This document shows, piece after piece, positions 1 through 9,000 of a stretch of DNA of 36,781 nt. The translations under genes and the position numbers were made by a program. The notes beneath the pieces are model-generated. The model had not been told where the DNA came from. It ran no database searches and saw only the letters and a list, made by a program, of their open reading frames with translations. How positions within the stretch are numbered: the stretch's first letter is position 1; every line of letters begins with the position of its first letter. Source of the DNA: Chloroflexota bacterium (lineage in GTDB: Bacteria; Chloroflexota; UBA6077; FW602-bin22; CADDYW01); contig CADDYW010000039.1 of assembly GCA_902810745.1 (NCBI GenBank), positions 1 through 36,781 of the forward strand. Direction: 5' to 3'.

Positions 1-1129
1 GCGCCGGGGCCAGCTCGGCGGCCAGGACCGGCGAGCCCTCCAGTGCCGGCACAGTGCCATCGGGCGCGCCGAAGAGATAGTGCGCCAGCGCCCCGAGGTC
101 AGGAACTCGCAGGGCGTCCGATCCGCGGCGAATCGTGAATCCCCCGAGCGCACTGCCCGGGCGCTCGTCCGCCTCGAAGCGGAGCTCGGCCGCGCTCGCC
201 GCGCCGATACGCTCTGCCAGCAGCGGGCGGCAGCGCTCCATCAGCCGCGGGAAGTTGATCACCCGCACCGTCCCCCAGGTCGGGCTGGGTATCCCGACGA
301 CTCCCGACTCCACGAGCCGGGCGCGGAAGACGGGATCAGTGGCCTGGACGTGAACCAGCAGCCGCTCGGCCCGGTAGTGATCGAACAGAATGGGGAGCGC
401 ACTGACGATCGCGGCGCGGTCGCCAGCATACTCCGCGACCCGGATCAGCGCCGGGTCGTCGGGATTGCGGCGCATGGCCGACGGTGGGTTGACGATGAGA
501 TAGGCCAGCAGCGTGCTGCCTGCCAAGACACCCCAGAATTCCGCCGTTCTCGCCATCACCACCCGGCAGGCGAAGGCCTTATGCCAGTCGTCGAGCGGAC
601 GAAGAAACCGGACGGGCTCCGCCTGGTACAGGATGCGAAGGTCGTTCGCCTGCTCGACGCCGACCGGTGTGACCTCAACCGATCGCGGCGCCAGTGACCG
701 CAGGTTTCCCACGTTTTGCGCGTCGACGACGAAGTCCCAGTCCTGGCCGACGCGCCGGCAGCCCACCCGCGTGTAGAGACCACGACCGCCCGAGATGAGC
801 ATCAGGTCGACGCCGTCGGCGGCGGCCTTATCGCAGCAGTCCTGAAATGCCCGCGACGCGAATCCGTTCCCACGGTATTCCTCGTAGGTCGCGACGGCGC
901 CGATGCAGGCGACGTCGACGTGGCAGCCCGCCAGCGACGCGGGCCGCTCGATCATCCCGACGTGGCAGACCACCTTGCCATCCTCGGCGACGACGCGCAG
1001 GTTCTGGCGGTTCTGCTCGTCGAACAGCTGCGGGTAATCGTGGAACATCGTCGGCCGAAACACGGCCGAGACGAGTGCATTGAGCTGGTCCCATTCGTCG
1101 GTTCGTAGCGGACGTGGTCCGTCGGCCAT
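1..1129 (-). CDS. GNAT-family N-acetyltransferase, C-terminus cut by window edge
   Basis: This reading frame starts at ATG 1129-1127, with GGAGGAG about 5 bases upstream, and stays open to the left edge, so about 376 residues are visible and the stop is missing. An acetyl-CoA-binding signature RGNGFAS lies near residue 85, preceded by beta strands reading CIGAVATYEEYRGNG. That is the R/Q-x-x-G-x-G/A motif A of GNAT enzymes. The later part (about residues 300-376, FTIRRGSDALRVPDLGALAHYLFG) resembles the sterol-carrier-like C-terminal domain of Eis-type multi-domain acetyltransferases. The acceptor substrate cannot be told; amines or aminoglycoside-like compounds are known for relatives. It is transcribed divergently from the ftsK-like gene across a 152-base spacer. 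The family call is firm, the subfamily is inference. Confidence 0.8.
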   Translation of the reverse strand, partial: MADGPRPLRTDEWDQLNALVSAVFRPTMFHDYPQLFDEQNRQNLRVVAEDGKVVCHVGMIERPASLAGCHVDVACIGAVATYEEYRGNGFASRAFQDCCDKAAADGVDLMLISGGRGLYTRVGCRRVGQDWDFVVDAQNVGNLRSLAPRSVEVTPVGVEQANDLRILYQAEPVRFLRPLDDWHKAFACRVVMARTAEFWGVLAGSTLLAYLIVNPPSAMRRNPDDPALIRVAEYAGDRAAIVSALPILFDHYRAERLLVHVQATDPVFRARLVESGVVGIPSPTWGTVRVINFPRLMERCRPLLAERIGAASAAELRFEADERPGSALGGFTIRRGSDALRVPDLGALAHYLFGAPDGTVPALEGSPVLAAELAPA

Positions 1130-1281
1130 GCAGCTCCTCCCGCTGAGTTAACGTCACCCCCGCGCCGGTTCCGCGCAGTATTGTGCCCTGCCCGTGAATC
1201 GCCGTAAAGAGCACCGGGGCGGCGCTTTTACAGCTTTCCCCCTGGCGCCGGGAGGCGGAGACCCTGAATAATCATCCCGTC

Positions 1282-3399
1282 ATGCCTACCTCGAAACGGA
1301 CGACGAACCCTCCGACAGAAACGAAGCGCTCGGCAAAACGCACGACGAAGAAATCCTCGAGGTCCACGAAGGAGCAAGCCGCGCCTTCCGGGCTGGCGGT
1401 GAAGATCGGACGTGCCCTCGGCCACCTGCTGCGTGGGTCTTCCCCCGAGGCGCGCCCTTCCCCAGACGTCTCGGGGCCACGGGCACCCGCGAGGCCCGGG
1501 GGCAGCCGTCCGACCGCGCCGCGCCAGACGGTGGCAAAGGGCCGGTCGCAGCGGTCGGCGGGGAGCACTCCGAGCCCATTGGCAAAGGTGCCAGAGACGC
1601 CGCCGGCGCGCGGTCAGAGACCTCGGCTGCCCGGGGAGGGAGAGACACGCGGCGCGGCTCCTCCAGGCAGCGAGCGGCGCCCGAGCACGGCTGGTCCCGA
1701 TCAGACGAGACGATCGACGGGAAGCGCCGCGAAGAAGGGAGGCGTGGGATGGGACGGGCGACGGGGATCTCCGCGCCGAGGTGAGGCTGGCCCAGGGCCC
1801 GCGGCGACGCCGTCGACAGCCAGGCAAGAGGGCGACGCAATCGACCGGCGTCCGTCACGATCGGCGAACGGCGCGTTCGAGACCGACATCGCGATGCCAC
1901 GCTCGGCAGGCAGCCTGGGCTCACTTTCGGCTGAGGGTGTCGACAGTCAGTCGGCATTGAGCACCGATCACGCTGCTGCCGATGACCAGAATGAATCGAA
2001 CGGTGCCGCTGCTTTGGAGGAACCCCCCGCGCGGCCGCGGCTATCTGGAGCGGTGCGCCGCTACGCGATGATCATCGAGCAGACGCTGATCGAGTTTGGC
2101 GCGCCGTCGCGGGTCGTCCACGCCGAGGTCGGGCCGATGCTGATTCGATTCGGCGTCACGCCGGGCTACGTTCAGAAGCCGGCGCGCGGCAATCAGCCGG
2201 CCCGTCGCGAGCGGGTACGCGCCGCGAAGATCGTCGCCTGCAGCAACGACCTGGCGCTCGCGCTCGGCGTGACCTCGCTGCGCATCGAGGCGCCGGTGCC
2301 CGGCAAGACCTACATCGGCATCGAGGTGCCCAATCCACACCCGAAGCCAGTGCCTCTGCCGCCGCTCCTCGAGTCGCCCGAGTTTCAGGCGCTGGCTGAG
2401 CGTGGAGTCCTGCCAATCGCACTCGGCCGCGACGTCGCCGGTCAGCCGATCCTGGCCGATCTCTCCCGGCTGCCCCACCTGCTGATCGCCGGGGCGACCG
2501 GCGCGGGCAAGTCGGTCGCGGTCAACTCGCTGCTGGGCACGCTTCTGCGGACGCGGACCCGCGACGAGGTCCGGGTGATCGTCGTGGATCCCAAGCGCGT
2601 CGAGTTCACCTGGCTGGAACGCGTGCCGCACCTGCTCGCGCCGGTGGTGACCGAGCCCGAGCAGGCGGTCGAGATCCTCGGCAAGGTCGAGACGGAGATG
2701 GCCCACCGCTACGATCTGCTGGCCGCGGCCGGCTGCCGCAATCGATTGGCGTACAACAGCCGGCTCGGCGCATCGTCGCAGTCGCCCCTGCCGGCCCTGG
2801 TCGTCGTGATCGACGAGCTGGCCGACCTGATGATGCTGGCTGCCGACAACGTCGAGCGCTCGATCTGTCGCGTTGCCCAGCTCGGTCGCGCCGCCGGGAT
2901 TCACCTGGTCGTCGCGACGCAGCGGCCGTCGGTCGACGTGATCACCGGTCTGATCAAGGCGAACCTGCCCGCGCGCCTGGCGTTCGCCGTCTCGTCGCTG
3001 GTCGACTCGCGGACGATTCTGGATGCGCCCGGCGCCGAGCGCCTGCTCGGACGCGGCGACTTCCTCTATCTCGCGCCCGACGCGATGCGGCCGGTGCGCG
3101 GCCAGGGGGCGCTGGCCAAAGATTCCTGGCTGAAGCAGACGGTCAAGGCCGCCCGCGAGGCGGTGCCAGTCGACGCTCCGGATCCCGAGGCCGAGCGGTT
3201 CGCCAGCCTCCAGTCGGCCGCTCAGATCGCCGACGATCGTCTTTACGCGCGGGCGCGCGAGCTTGCCCAGGAGCACCCGAAGGTCTCCGCGAGCTTTCTC
3301 CAGCGCAAGCTGCGCGTCGGCTACCCCAAGGCCGAGGCGCTGATCGAGCGTCTGCGCGCCGAGGGGATCGTCGAGGATCCTGATCTGGACGACGAGTAG
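1282..3399 (+). CDS. ftsK: FtsK/SpoIIIE-family DNA translocase lacking the membrane domain
   Basis: This is a RecA-fold motor of the kind that pumps chromosomal DNA during division. The conserved part starts near residue 258: alpha domain (MIIEQTLIEFGAPSRVV, then RVRAAKIVACSNDLALAL and IEAPVPGKTYIGIEVPN), Walker A GATGAGKS at about 404-411, Walker B VVVIDELAD near 505-512, and the ATQRPSVDVITGLIKANLPAR segment. The C-terminal winged-helix gamma domain (about 649-705), which in the family reads KOPS-type DNA signals, is also present. Residues 1-255 are rich in Arg, Ser, Pro and Thr and contain no hydrophobic segment long enough to span a membrane, where typical FtsK has four transmembrane helices. 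The first 30 residues (lysine/threonine-rich) look like a normal FtsK N-terminus. The start has no good Shine-Dalgarno: GGAGGCGGAG lies more than 20 bases upstream, so the start is uncertain. A shorter start at 2068 would give only the motor. Confidence 0.9.
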   Translation: MPTSKRTTNPPTETKRSAKRTTKKSSRSTKEQAAPSGLAVKIGRALGHLLRGSSPEARPSPDVSGPRAPARPGGSRPTAPRQTVAKGRSQRSAGSTPSPLAKVPETPPARGQRPRLPGEGETRGAAPPGSERRPSTAGPDQTRRSTGSAAKKGGVGWDGRRGSPRRGEAGPGPAATPSTARQEGDAIDRRPSRSANGAFETDIAMPRSAGSLGSLSAEGVDSQSALSTDHAAADDQNESNGAAALEEPPARPRLSGAVRRYAMIIEQTLIEFGAPSRVVHAEVGPMLIRFGVTPGYVQKPARGNQPARRERVRAAKIVACSNDLALALGVTSLRIEAPVPGKTYIGIEVPNPHPKPVPLPPLLESPEFQALAERGVLPIALGRDVAGQPILADLSRLPHLLIAGATGAGKSVAVNSLLGTLLRTRTRDEVRVIVVDPKRVEFTWLERVPHLLAPVVTEPEQAVEILGKVETEMAHRYDLLAAAGCRNRLAYNSRLGASSQSPLPALVVVIDELADLMMLAADNVERSICRVAQLGRAAGIHLVVATQRPSVDVITGLIKANLPARLAFAVSSLVDSRTILDAPGAERLLGRGDFLYLAPDAMRPVRGQGALAKDSWLKQTVKAAREAVPVDAPDPEAERFASLQSAAQIADDRLYARARELAQEHPKVSASFLQRKLRVGYPKAEALIERLRAEGIVEDPDLDDE

Positions 3400-3714
3400 C
3401 GAGTGAAGAGTGATGCGTGATGAGGGCGTTGAGCGCCGCCGGACAGGCGGCGAGTAGCCGCCTCACCCCGTCCGCTGCCGCGGCCAGTCAGCCCTCCTAA
3501 CCTCGACCCTCCTAACCTCCCTCTCTGGGAGGAACCGTCTCTCTGGGAGGAACCATCCCTCTTCATTTCGGACGAAACGGAGAGGGGATGGGGATGAGGC
3601 AAAGGCATTGGCCGGACGCTGTCGCGTGATGCCCTATGCCACGAAGACCCGCGCGTGATATGCTGAGCGCGCTTCCTCCTCACGGTCGCGGTCACTTTTC
3701 GGAAAGGAGCAGGC
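3400..3714. other. Intergenic region with repeat debris ahead of the glutamine-synthetase-like gene
   Basis: These 315 bases have no credible gene. The first 40 read like the GAAGAGTGATGCGTGATGAG family of short GC-context repeats; similar ATCACTC-type text recurs near 34045 and 34095. Two short tandem duplications follow (listed separately), then purine-rich GGAGAGGGGATGGGGATGAGG. The last 60 bases hold a weak -10-like TATGCT near 3659 and a good ribosome-binding site, AAAGGAG, 6-7 bases before ATG 3715. Confidence 0.6.
3492..3556. repeat. Two adjacent short tandem duplications
   Basis: CCCTCCTAACCTC occurs at 3492-3504 and again at 3507-3519 (15-base period). TCTCTGGGAGGAACC occurs twice immediately after, with an 18-base period (3522-3536 and 3540-3554). 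Neither unit is coding. The CTCTGGGAGG core resembles the repeat text inserted in the YfhO-flippase gene near 8490. Confidence 0.75.
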
Positions 3715-5100
3715 ATGTCAGATCTGCCACGGGGCATCCTTTCGACCGACCAGCTCAAGGATCTCGTCGCCAGGGGCGAGATCGACACCGTGATCAACGC
3801 CATCTGTGACCTGCAGGGGCGGTTGCTGGGCAAGCGCGTCGCGGGCGATTTCTTCGTCGAGCACTGCCTCGAGCAGGGCACGCACTTCTGCATCTACCTC
3901 CTCGGCACCGACGTAGAGATGACGACCCCGTCCGGCTACCGTCTGATGAGCTGGGAGAGCGGCTACGGCGATTGGCAGGCAAAGCCGGACCTGAGCACGC
4001 TGCGCCTGATTCCCTGGCTTGACAAGACTGCCCTGGTGCTGGCCGACGCCGTCGACGAGGAGACCGGAGCGCTCGTCGGCGTCGCACCGCGGACGATTCT
4101 TCGTCGTCAGCTCGAACGGGCGGCGGCAATGGGGCTGAGGATCTTGATGGCCTCCGAGCTCGAGTTCTATCTCCTGACCGATACCTACGAGCAGGCCCAT
4201 GCCAAGCACTACCATGACCTCAGCCGCTTCGGCTGGTACAACGAGGACTATCACCTGCTGCAATCGACCAAGACGGAGCCGCTCTACCGACAGATTCGCA
4301 CGTTGTTATCCGCGGCGGCCGTGCCAATCGAGTACTCCAAGGGCGAAGCGGCGCCGGGCCAGCACGAGGTGAACATCCACTTCGCCGACGCGCTCGAGTC
4401 CGCCGACCGACACGTCATCTTCAAGCAGGGTGCCAAGGAGATCGCGCTGCAGAACGGCTACGCGATCACGTTCATGGCCAAGCCAGATGCCACCTGGACC
4501 GGCTGTAGCAGTCACCTTCACCTCAGCGCCTGGGACGCCGACGGCACGCGCAACCTCTTTTACGACGAGGACAGCTCGCCGTACGGGATGTCGCGCACCA
4601 TGCGGCACTTTCTCGGCGGCATGCTCGCCTGCGCGCGCGAGCTATCGCTCTTCGTCGCGTCCAACGTGAACTCGTACAAGCGCTACGCCGTGGCAAGCTG
4701 GGCGCCGACCAATCTCGTCTGGGGTCGGGACAACCGCACCTGCGCCTTTCGCATCGTCGGTCGTGGCCAGGGGCTGCGGATCGAAAACCGCCTGCCGGGC
4801 GGCGACGCGAACCCGTATCTTGCCTACGCCGCCTGTATCGCCGCCGGATTGCACGGCATCGCCCGTGGCATCGAGCCACCACCAGAGTTCAAGGGGAATG
4901 GGTACTTCGCGACGGGTATGCCGCGCGTCCCCCGCTCCCTGTACGAGGCGATCGCCGCGTTCGAGGAGAGCGCGATCGCGCGCGAGGCATTTGGCGACGA
5001 GATCGTGGAGCACTATCTCAACATGGCGCGCGTGGAGCAGGATACCTACAACTCCGCGGTTACCTGCTGGGAGCGCGAGCGCTACTTCGAGCGTGGCTGA
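3715..5100 (+). CDS. Glutamine-synthetase-family ligase (gamma-glutamyl-amine/ammonia ligase)
   Basis: This 461-residue cytoplasmic ligase has the glutamine synthetase fold. An N-terminal beta-grasp segment (ICDLQGRLLGKRV) precedes the catalytic domain. The catalytic domain contains ASELEFYL, the ammonia/glutamate-site signature GEAAPGQHEVNIHF, CSSHLHLS in place of the usual GSGMHxHxS, NSYKR, and RIENRLPGGDANPYLAYAA. The sequence is closer in flavour to PuuA/IpuC-type gamma-glutamylpolyamine or gamma-glutamylalkylamide synthetases than to housekeeping GlnA: the adenylylation loop is not recognisable and the metal-site segment is altered. The likely reaction is ATP-dependent coupling of glutamate to an amine, but the substrate is inference. 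The start ATG is set by AAAGGAG. An SDR dehydrogenase follows after 16 bases, so the two are probably co-transcribed in a catabolic unit. Confidence 0.85.
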   Translation: MSDLPRGILSTDQLKDLVARGEIDTVINAICDLQGRLLGKRVAGDFFVEHCLEQGTHFCIYLLGTDVEMTTPSGYRLMSWESGYGDWQAKPDLSTLRLIPWLDKTALVLADAVDEETGALVGVAPRTILRRQLERAAAMGLRILMASELEFYLLTDTYEQAHAKHYHDLSRFGWYNEDYHLLQSTKTEPLYRQIRTLLSAAAVPIEYSKGEAAPGQHEVNIHFADALESADRHVIFKQGAKEIALQNGYAITFMAKPDATWTGCSSHLHLSAWDADGTRNLFYDEDSSPYGMSRTMRHFLGGMLACARELSLFVASNVNSYKRYAVASWAPTNLVWGRDNRTCAFRIVGRGQGLRIENRLPGGDANPYLAYAACIAAGLHGIARGIEPPPEFKGNGYFATGMPRVPRSLYEAIAAFEESAIAREAFGDEIVEHYLNMARVEQDTYNSAVTCWERERYFERG

Positions 5101-5116
5101 GCGAGGGTCGAGGATC

Positions 5117-5884
5117 ATGCGTTTACGTGACAAGGTTTGCGTTATCACCGGAGCGGGACGCGGCATGGGGCGCGTCGCCTGCGAAATGTTTGCCCGCGAG
5201 GGAGCGAAGGTCGCCGCCTGGGAGGTCGTTCCGACAACCGGCGAGGAAACCGTGGGGCACGTGCGCGCGGCCGGCGGCGATGCAACCTTCTTTGCCTGCG
5301 ACGTGTCGGATGAGGCCAGCGTTCGCGCGGCCGCGACCGCGACCGTCGAACGCTACGGCCGCATCGACGTCCTCTACAACAACGCGGGGATCATGCCGGA
5401 AGGAGACCACTCCGTCGTCGATACCTCGGTCGAGGTGTGGGACCGGGTCATGGCGGTCAACGTGCGCGGTACCTTCCTGACCTGCAAGTACATCATCCCG
5501 GTGATGCTCGAGCGTGGTCGCGGCTCGATCATCAACGTGGCGTCCTTCGTGGCGCTCGTCGGCTGTACCGTCCCCCAGGATGCGTACACTGCCTCCAAGG
5601 GCGCGATCATCTCGCTCACCAGGTCGCTGGCGATCCAGTTTCGACCGCGCGGCGTCCGCAGCAACGCCATCTGTCCCGGGCCGATCGAAACGCCCATGCT
5701 GATGGACTGGCTCCTCAAGGACGAGGAAGCGAGGCGCCTCCGGCTCAGTCGTCAGCCGAGCGGGCGCTTTGGGCGCCCGGAGGATATCGTCAACTGCGCG
5801 CTCTACCTCGCCTCGGACGAATCCGACTGGACCAACGGCGCCGTCCTGGTGGTGGACGGTGGAATCACCGTCAACTACTTTTAG
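5117..5884 (+). CDS. Short-chain dehydrogenase/reductase (SDR)
   Basis: This is a 255-residue classical SDR using NAD(P)H. Visible motifs are the dinucleotide-binding TGAGRGMG near residue 11, NNAG near 90, the catalytic Ser in NVAS, the catalytic YTASK about 12 residues later, and the PGPIETPM loop. The C-terminus DGGITVNYF is typical. The start ATG 5117 sits 16 bases after the glutamine-synthetase-like stop, with GAGGG nine bases upstream; the same frame is open further 5' but only by overlap with the ligase gene. An acidic residue following the second beta strand (AAWEVVP) would favour NAD over NADP. The partner ligase suggests oxidation of an alcohol or amino-alcohol derived product. The specific substrate is unknown. 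Confidence 0.9.
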   Translation: MRLRDKVCVITGAGRGMGRVACEMFAREGAKVAAWEVVPTTGEETVGHVRAAGGDATFFACDVSDEASVRAAATATVERYGRIDVLYNNAGIMPEGDHSVVDTSVEVWDRVMAVNVRGTFLTCKYIIPVMLERGRGSIINVASFVALVGCTVPQDAYTASKGAIISLTRSLAIQFRPRGVRSNAICPGPIETPMLMDWLLKDEEARRLRLSRQPSGRFGRPEDIVNCALYLASDESDWTNGAVLVVDGGITVNYF

Positions 5885-6070
5885 ACGTGAATGCCTGAAT
5901 GAGCCGCGCACCTTGTCGAACGAAGACCGTCCTGGGTGGAGAAGCCCGCCGTCCTGGTCGCGCCGCGTGGGTGAACCGCGCTAGCTCGCCCTGCGTCTGA
6001 GCGAGGGCCGAAAATTCCTCGCCGTCGCTCGGAACGACCCTGATGGCGTTTCGGCGCGTCTTTACCCGTA

Positions 6071-9000
6071 TTACGCCTCGACTGGCGCCGATGGCAGCGC
6101 CTGCTTTCGCAAGGCCACGATCACGCTCCGCAGGACCGCCACTTCCTGATCCGAGAAGACGCGCAGTACCCAGACCGCGCCGAGGTAGACGACCAGACCG
6201 GCGAGCAGCGCCAGATGCGGTTCGATCGGCCGGCCGATCAAGGTGATCAGCGCCATCAGCGCGCCGGCGAGCGCCGGCTTGCCGGCGGTTCGCGGCCAGT
6301 CGAGCCGACCGATGCTCTGATTGGTCGCGTAGAGGAATGGAATCATCAGTACGATCTCCGACGCGACGGTGATGGCACTGGCAGCGTAGATCCCGTAGCG
6401 CGGAATCAGGAGCAGGTTCGCCAGGGTGTTGAACGTGGCCGAGATGACGAAGGCGAGGGTGATGAAGCGCTGCCGGTCCACGGCGATCAGCGCGTACTGG
6501 GTCAGGCCATTTACATAGCTGAACGGCAGGAAGCAGATCAGGATCGCGAGTGCCTGTGCCGACACCGGGTAGTACGCCTGGCCGCCGAGCAGCAGGATCA
6601 GATCGCCAGAGAGCGCGGCGACGGCGATCGCGAGCGGTATCCCGACGGTCAGCAAGATACGCACCGATACGTCGTAGGCCGTTCGCAAGCCGTGGCCGGT
6701 CTGCCGAGCGTAGCGTGAGAGCACCGGGTAGACCGCGAAGGTGAAGGTCGACGGGACGATCAGAAGGCCATCGATCCACTTGTACGCGGCAGAGTAATAG
6801 CCAACTATCTCGCTCCCCTGATAGACCTGCAACATCAGGCTATCGACCTTGAAGAAGATCGTTACCAGGGTCTGGTTTACCAGCAGCGGCAGAGACTCGT
6901 TCAGCATCGCGGGCAGATCGGCCGGGACCGGCCCGGTCAGCCTGAGTAGGAGCGCGCGCCGCGCGGCAATCCCGAAGACGATGACGTTGACGACGTTCAG
7001 CGCGAGGGCAATGGCTGCCAACCCGACGATCCCGGCCCCGGTCAGTAGCGCGGCCGTGCCGAGGGTGACGCGCGCCAGGTTGATCGCCACGGTGAGCGTG
7101 GCCGGTATCTCGATGCGCTCCCAGGCGTTGAACAGGGCGGTCAGCGCGGCGCTCACGTTCCCCGGAACGAGCGCCAGGCAGAGCAGCACGAACGCGACGA
7201 TGCCCTGATCGGCCAGGTGAAACCAGGCCTGCCCGACCAGGACGATGCCCGCGACGACCGGGGCCGCGAGGACGCACAGCCCCAGGCGCACGAGAATCGC
7301 GTTGGCGAGGTAGCGACCGGCCAGCGCGTGGTCGCGCGAGACCTCGCGGATGATCAGCGCGTTCAGTCCAAAGCTGGTGAAGATTTCGAAGTAGCCCATG
7401 AGCGCGATCGCGACGGCGTAGGCGCCGACGTCGCGCACGTCGAGGATGCGCAGCATCAGCGCGGCAAAGCCGAAGTCGACGGCCTTGTTCAAGAACGAGG
7501 TGAACATCGGCAGCGCGGTGTTGCGGAGCACGCGCTCGGCCTGTCCGGCGTAGTGGCCGATCAGCCGGCGCCAGAGCGGCGAGCTAGCGACCAGCGCCAG
7601 GACGGTAAGCGCCAGAAAGCTCAGGTAGGCTCCGACGCGCAGCGAGAGCGGGCTGTAGCGGAAGACGACTCGGTGGGTGCCTGACGGCGACGGCGTCGTC
7701 GCCGCGAGGTAGACCGCGCGCAGGTCACCATCCGCGATCTCGATCGGTACGGCGACGCCATCAACGGTTGCCTGCCACCCGGGATCGCTTCCATCGGCGA
7801 GCACCAGCCAGACGTTTCCCCTGGTCGCGACGTCGACGACAACCTGGTCGAACTGGTATGAGACGATCGACGCGGTTCCCGCTCCGCCACCTACCTCGGT
7901 GCTCGAGCCCCCTTCGAGGATCACCTCGCGCGCCGGATCGAAATCCGGGCGCTTCATGAGATCGAACGCGGCGTCGGCGCTAGGCGCCCGGCGTGCCTCG
8001 CTCACGACGAACGCCCGGGGCAGGGCCGAGGGGCGCTCGTAGACGCGAATTGCCCGGAACTGTCCGGCCAGTCGCACCGCGGGATTGTCAATGGGCGTTG
8101 TCGTCAGAACGTAGCGAACGCCAAGCAGGTCCAGGATCCGACTCGAGAGCGACTCGGGGTGGTGCAGGATGCCGATCTTGTTGTACGGAAGGTCGCCGGG
8201 AGGCTCGATCAGTGACCAGAGGCGGACGAACCGCGACGGGATGATCGTGTCGTACGCGCCGATGGCGGGCACGCCGAGAATGACGCCGAGATTTGGCTGA
8301 AGGACCTGGCTATCGAGCGTGGCGAAGCGCGGCCCGGCCAGGTCCGGGTGCAGTACGGCGCCGAGGTCGACGTGCTGCTCCAGGATCGACGCCGGCTCGG
8401 CCGAGACGAAGCGCGTGCCGAAGTAGAACAGGTCTCCGACGATGCTGAGAAGGATGAGTGCCGCGACGACTTGCCTCACCCTCGCCCTTTCCCAGAGGGA
8501 GGGCGACCGGCTAACCCGTGCCAGCAGCGCTACCAGAAGGCCTCCTAGTGTCAGCAGGCCGAGAAAGATCGCCAGGTTCCGAGCCTCGTAGGAATAGAGC
8601 ATCGCCCCGGAGGCAAATGCACGCTGGAGGTCCGGTCGACGCGATAGCACCTGTCCCGCGAGTGCAACGCTCGCGTCGCGCTCGAGGAAGCTGAATGCCA
8701 GGATGGCGAGGCCGACGAGACCGACGAGCGCGGGCAGGCAGAGGAGTGATTCGGGGACGCGGAGACGCGGGAACGCAACGAGCGAACCGTCGCCATCCGC
8801 TCCGACATCCTTCGTGGCACGCGGGCGCGCTTTTCCGCCTACGTTCCCATTCCGCACGTCCGTGTACCCCGCTGTCGCCGTGTCGCCCGTTCGCCGTGTC
8901 GCCACTTCGCCGCGTCGCCAGAGCCAGTCGGCGCCGAGACCCGCCAGGACGGCCATGGAGAAGTCGAATGGATAGAGCCAGCGAAATGGCGTTCGTAGCT

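Noticed and set aside
2041-3276. Long minus-strand reading frame (411 codons) opposite the ftsK-like gene
   Set aside because: It is antisense to a clear motor domain and its translation is Arg/Asp/Gly-rich without motifs. High GC content removes stops in shadow frames.
3492-3556. CRISPR-like array
   Set aside because: Only two copies of each unit, units of 13-15 bases, no unique spacers and no cas genes.
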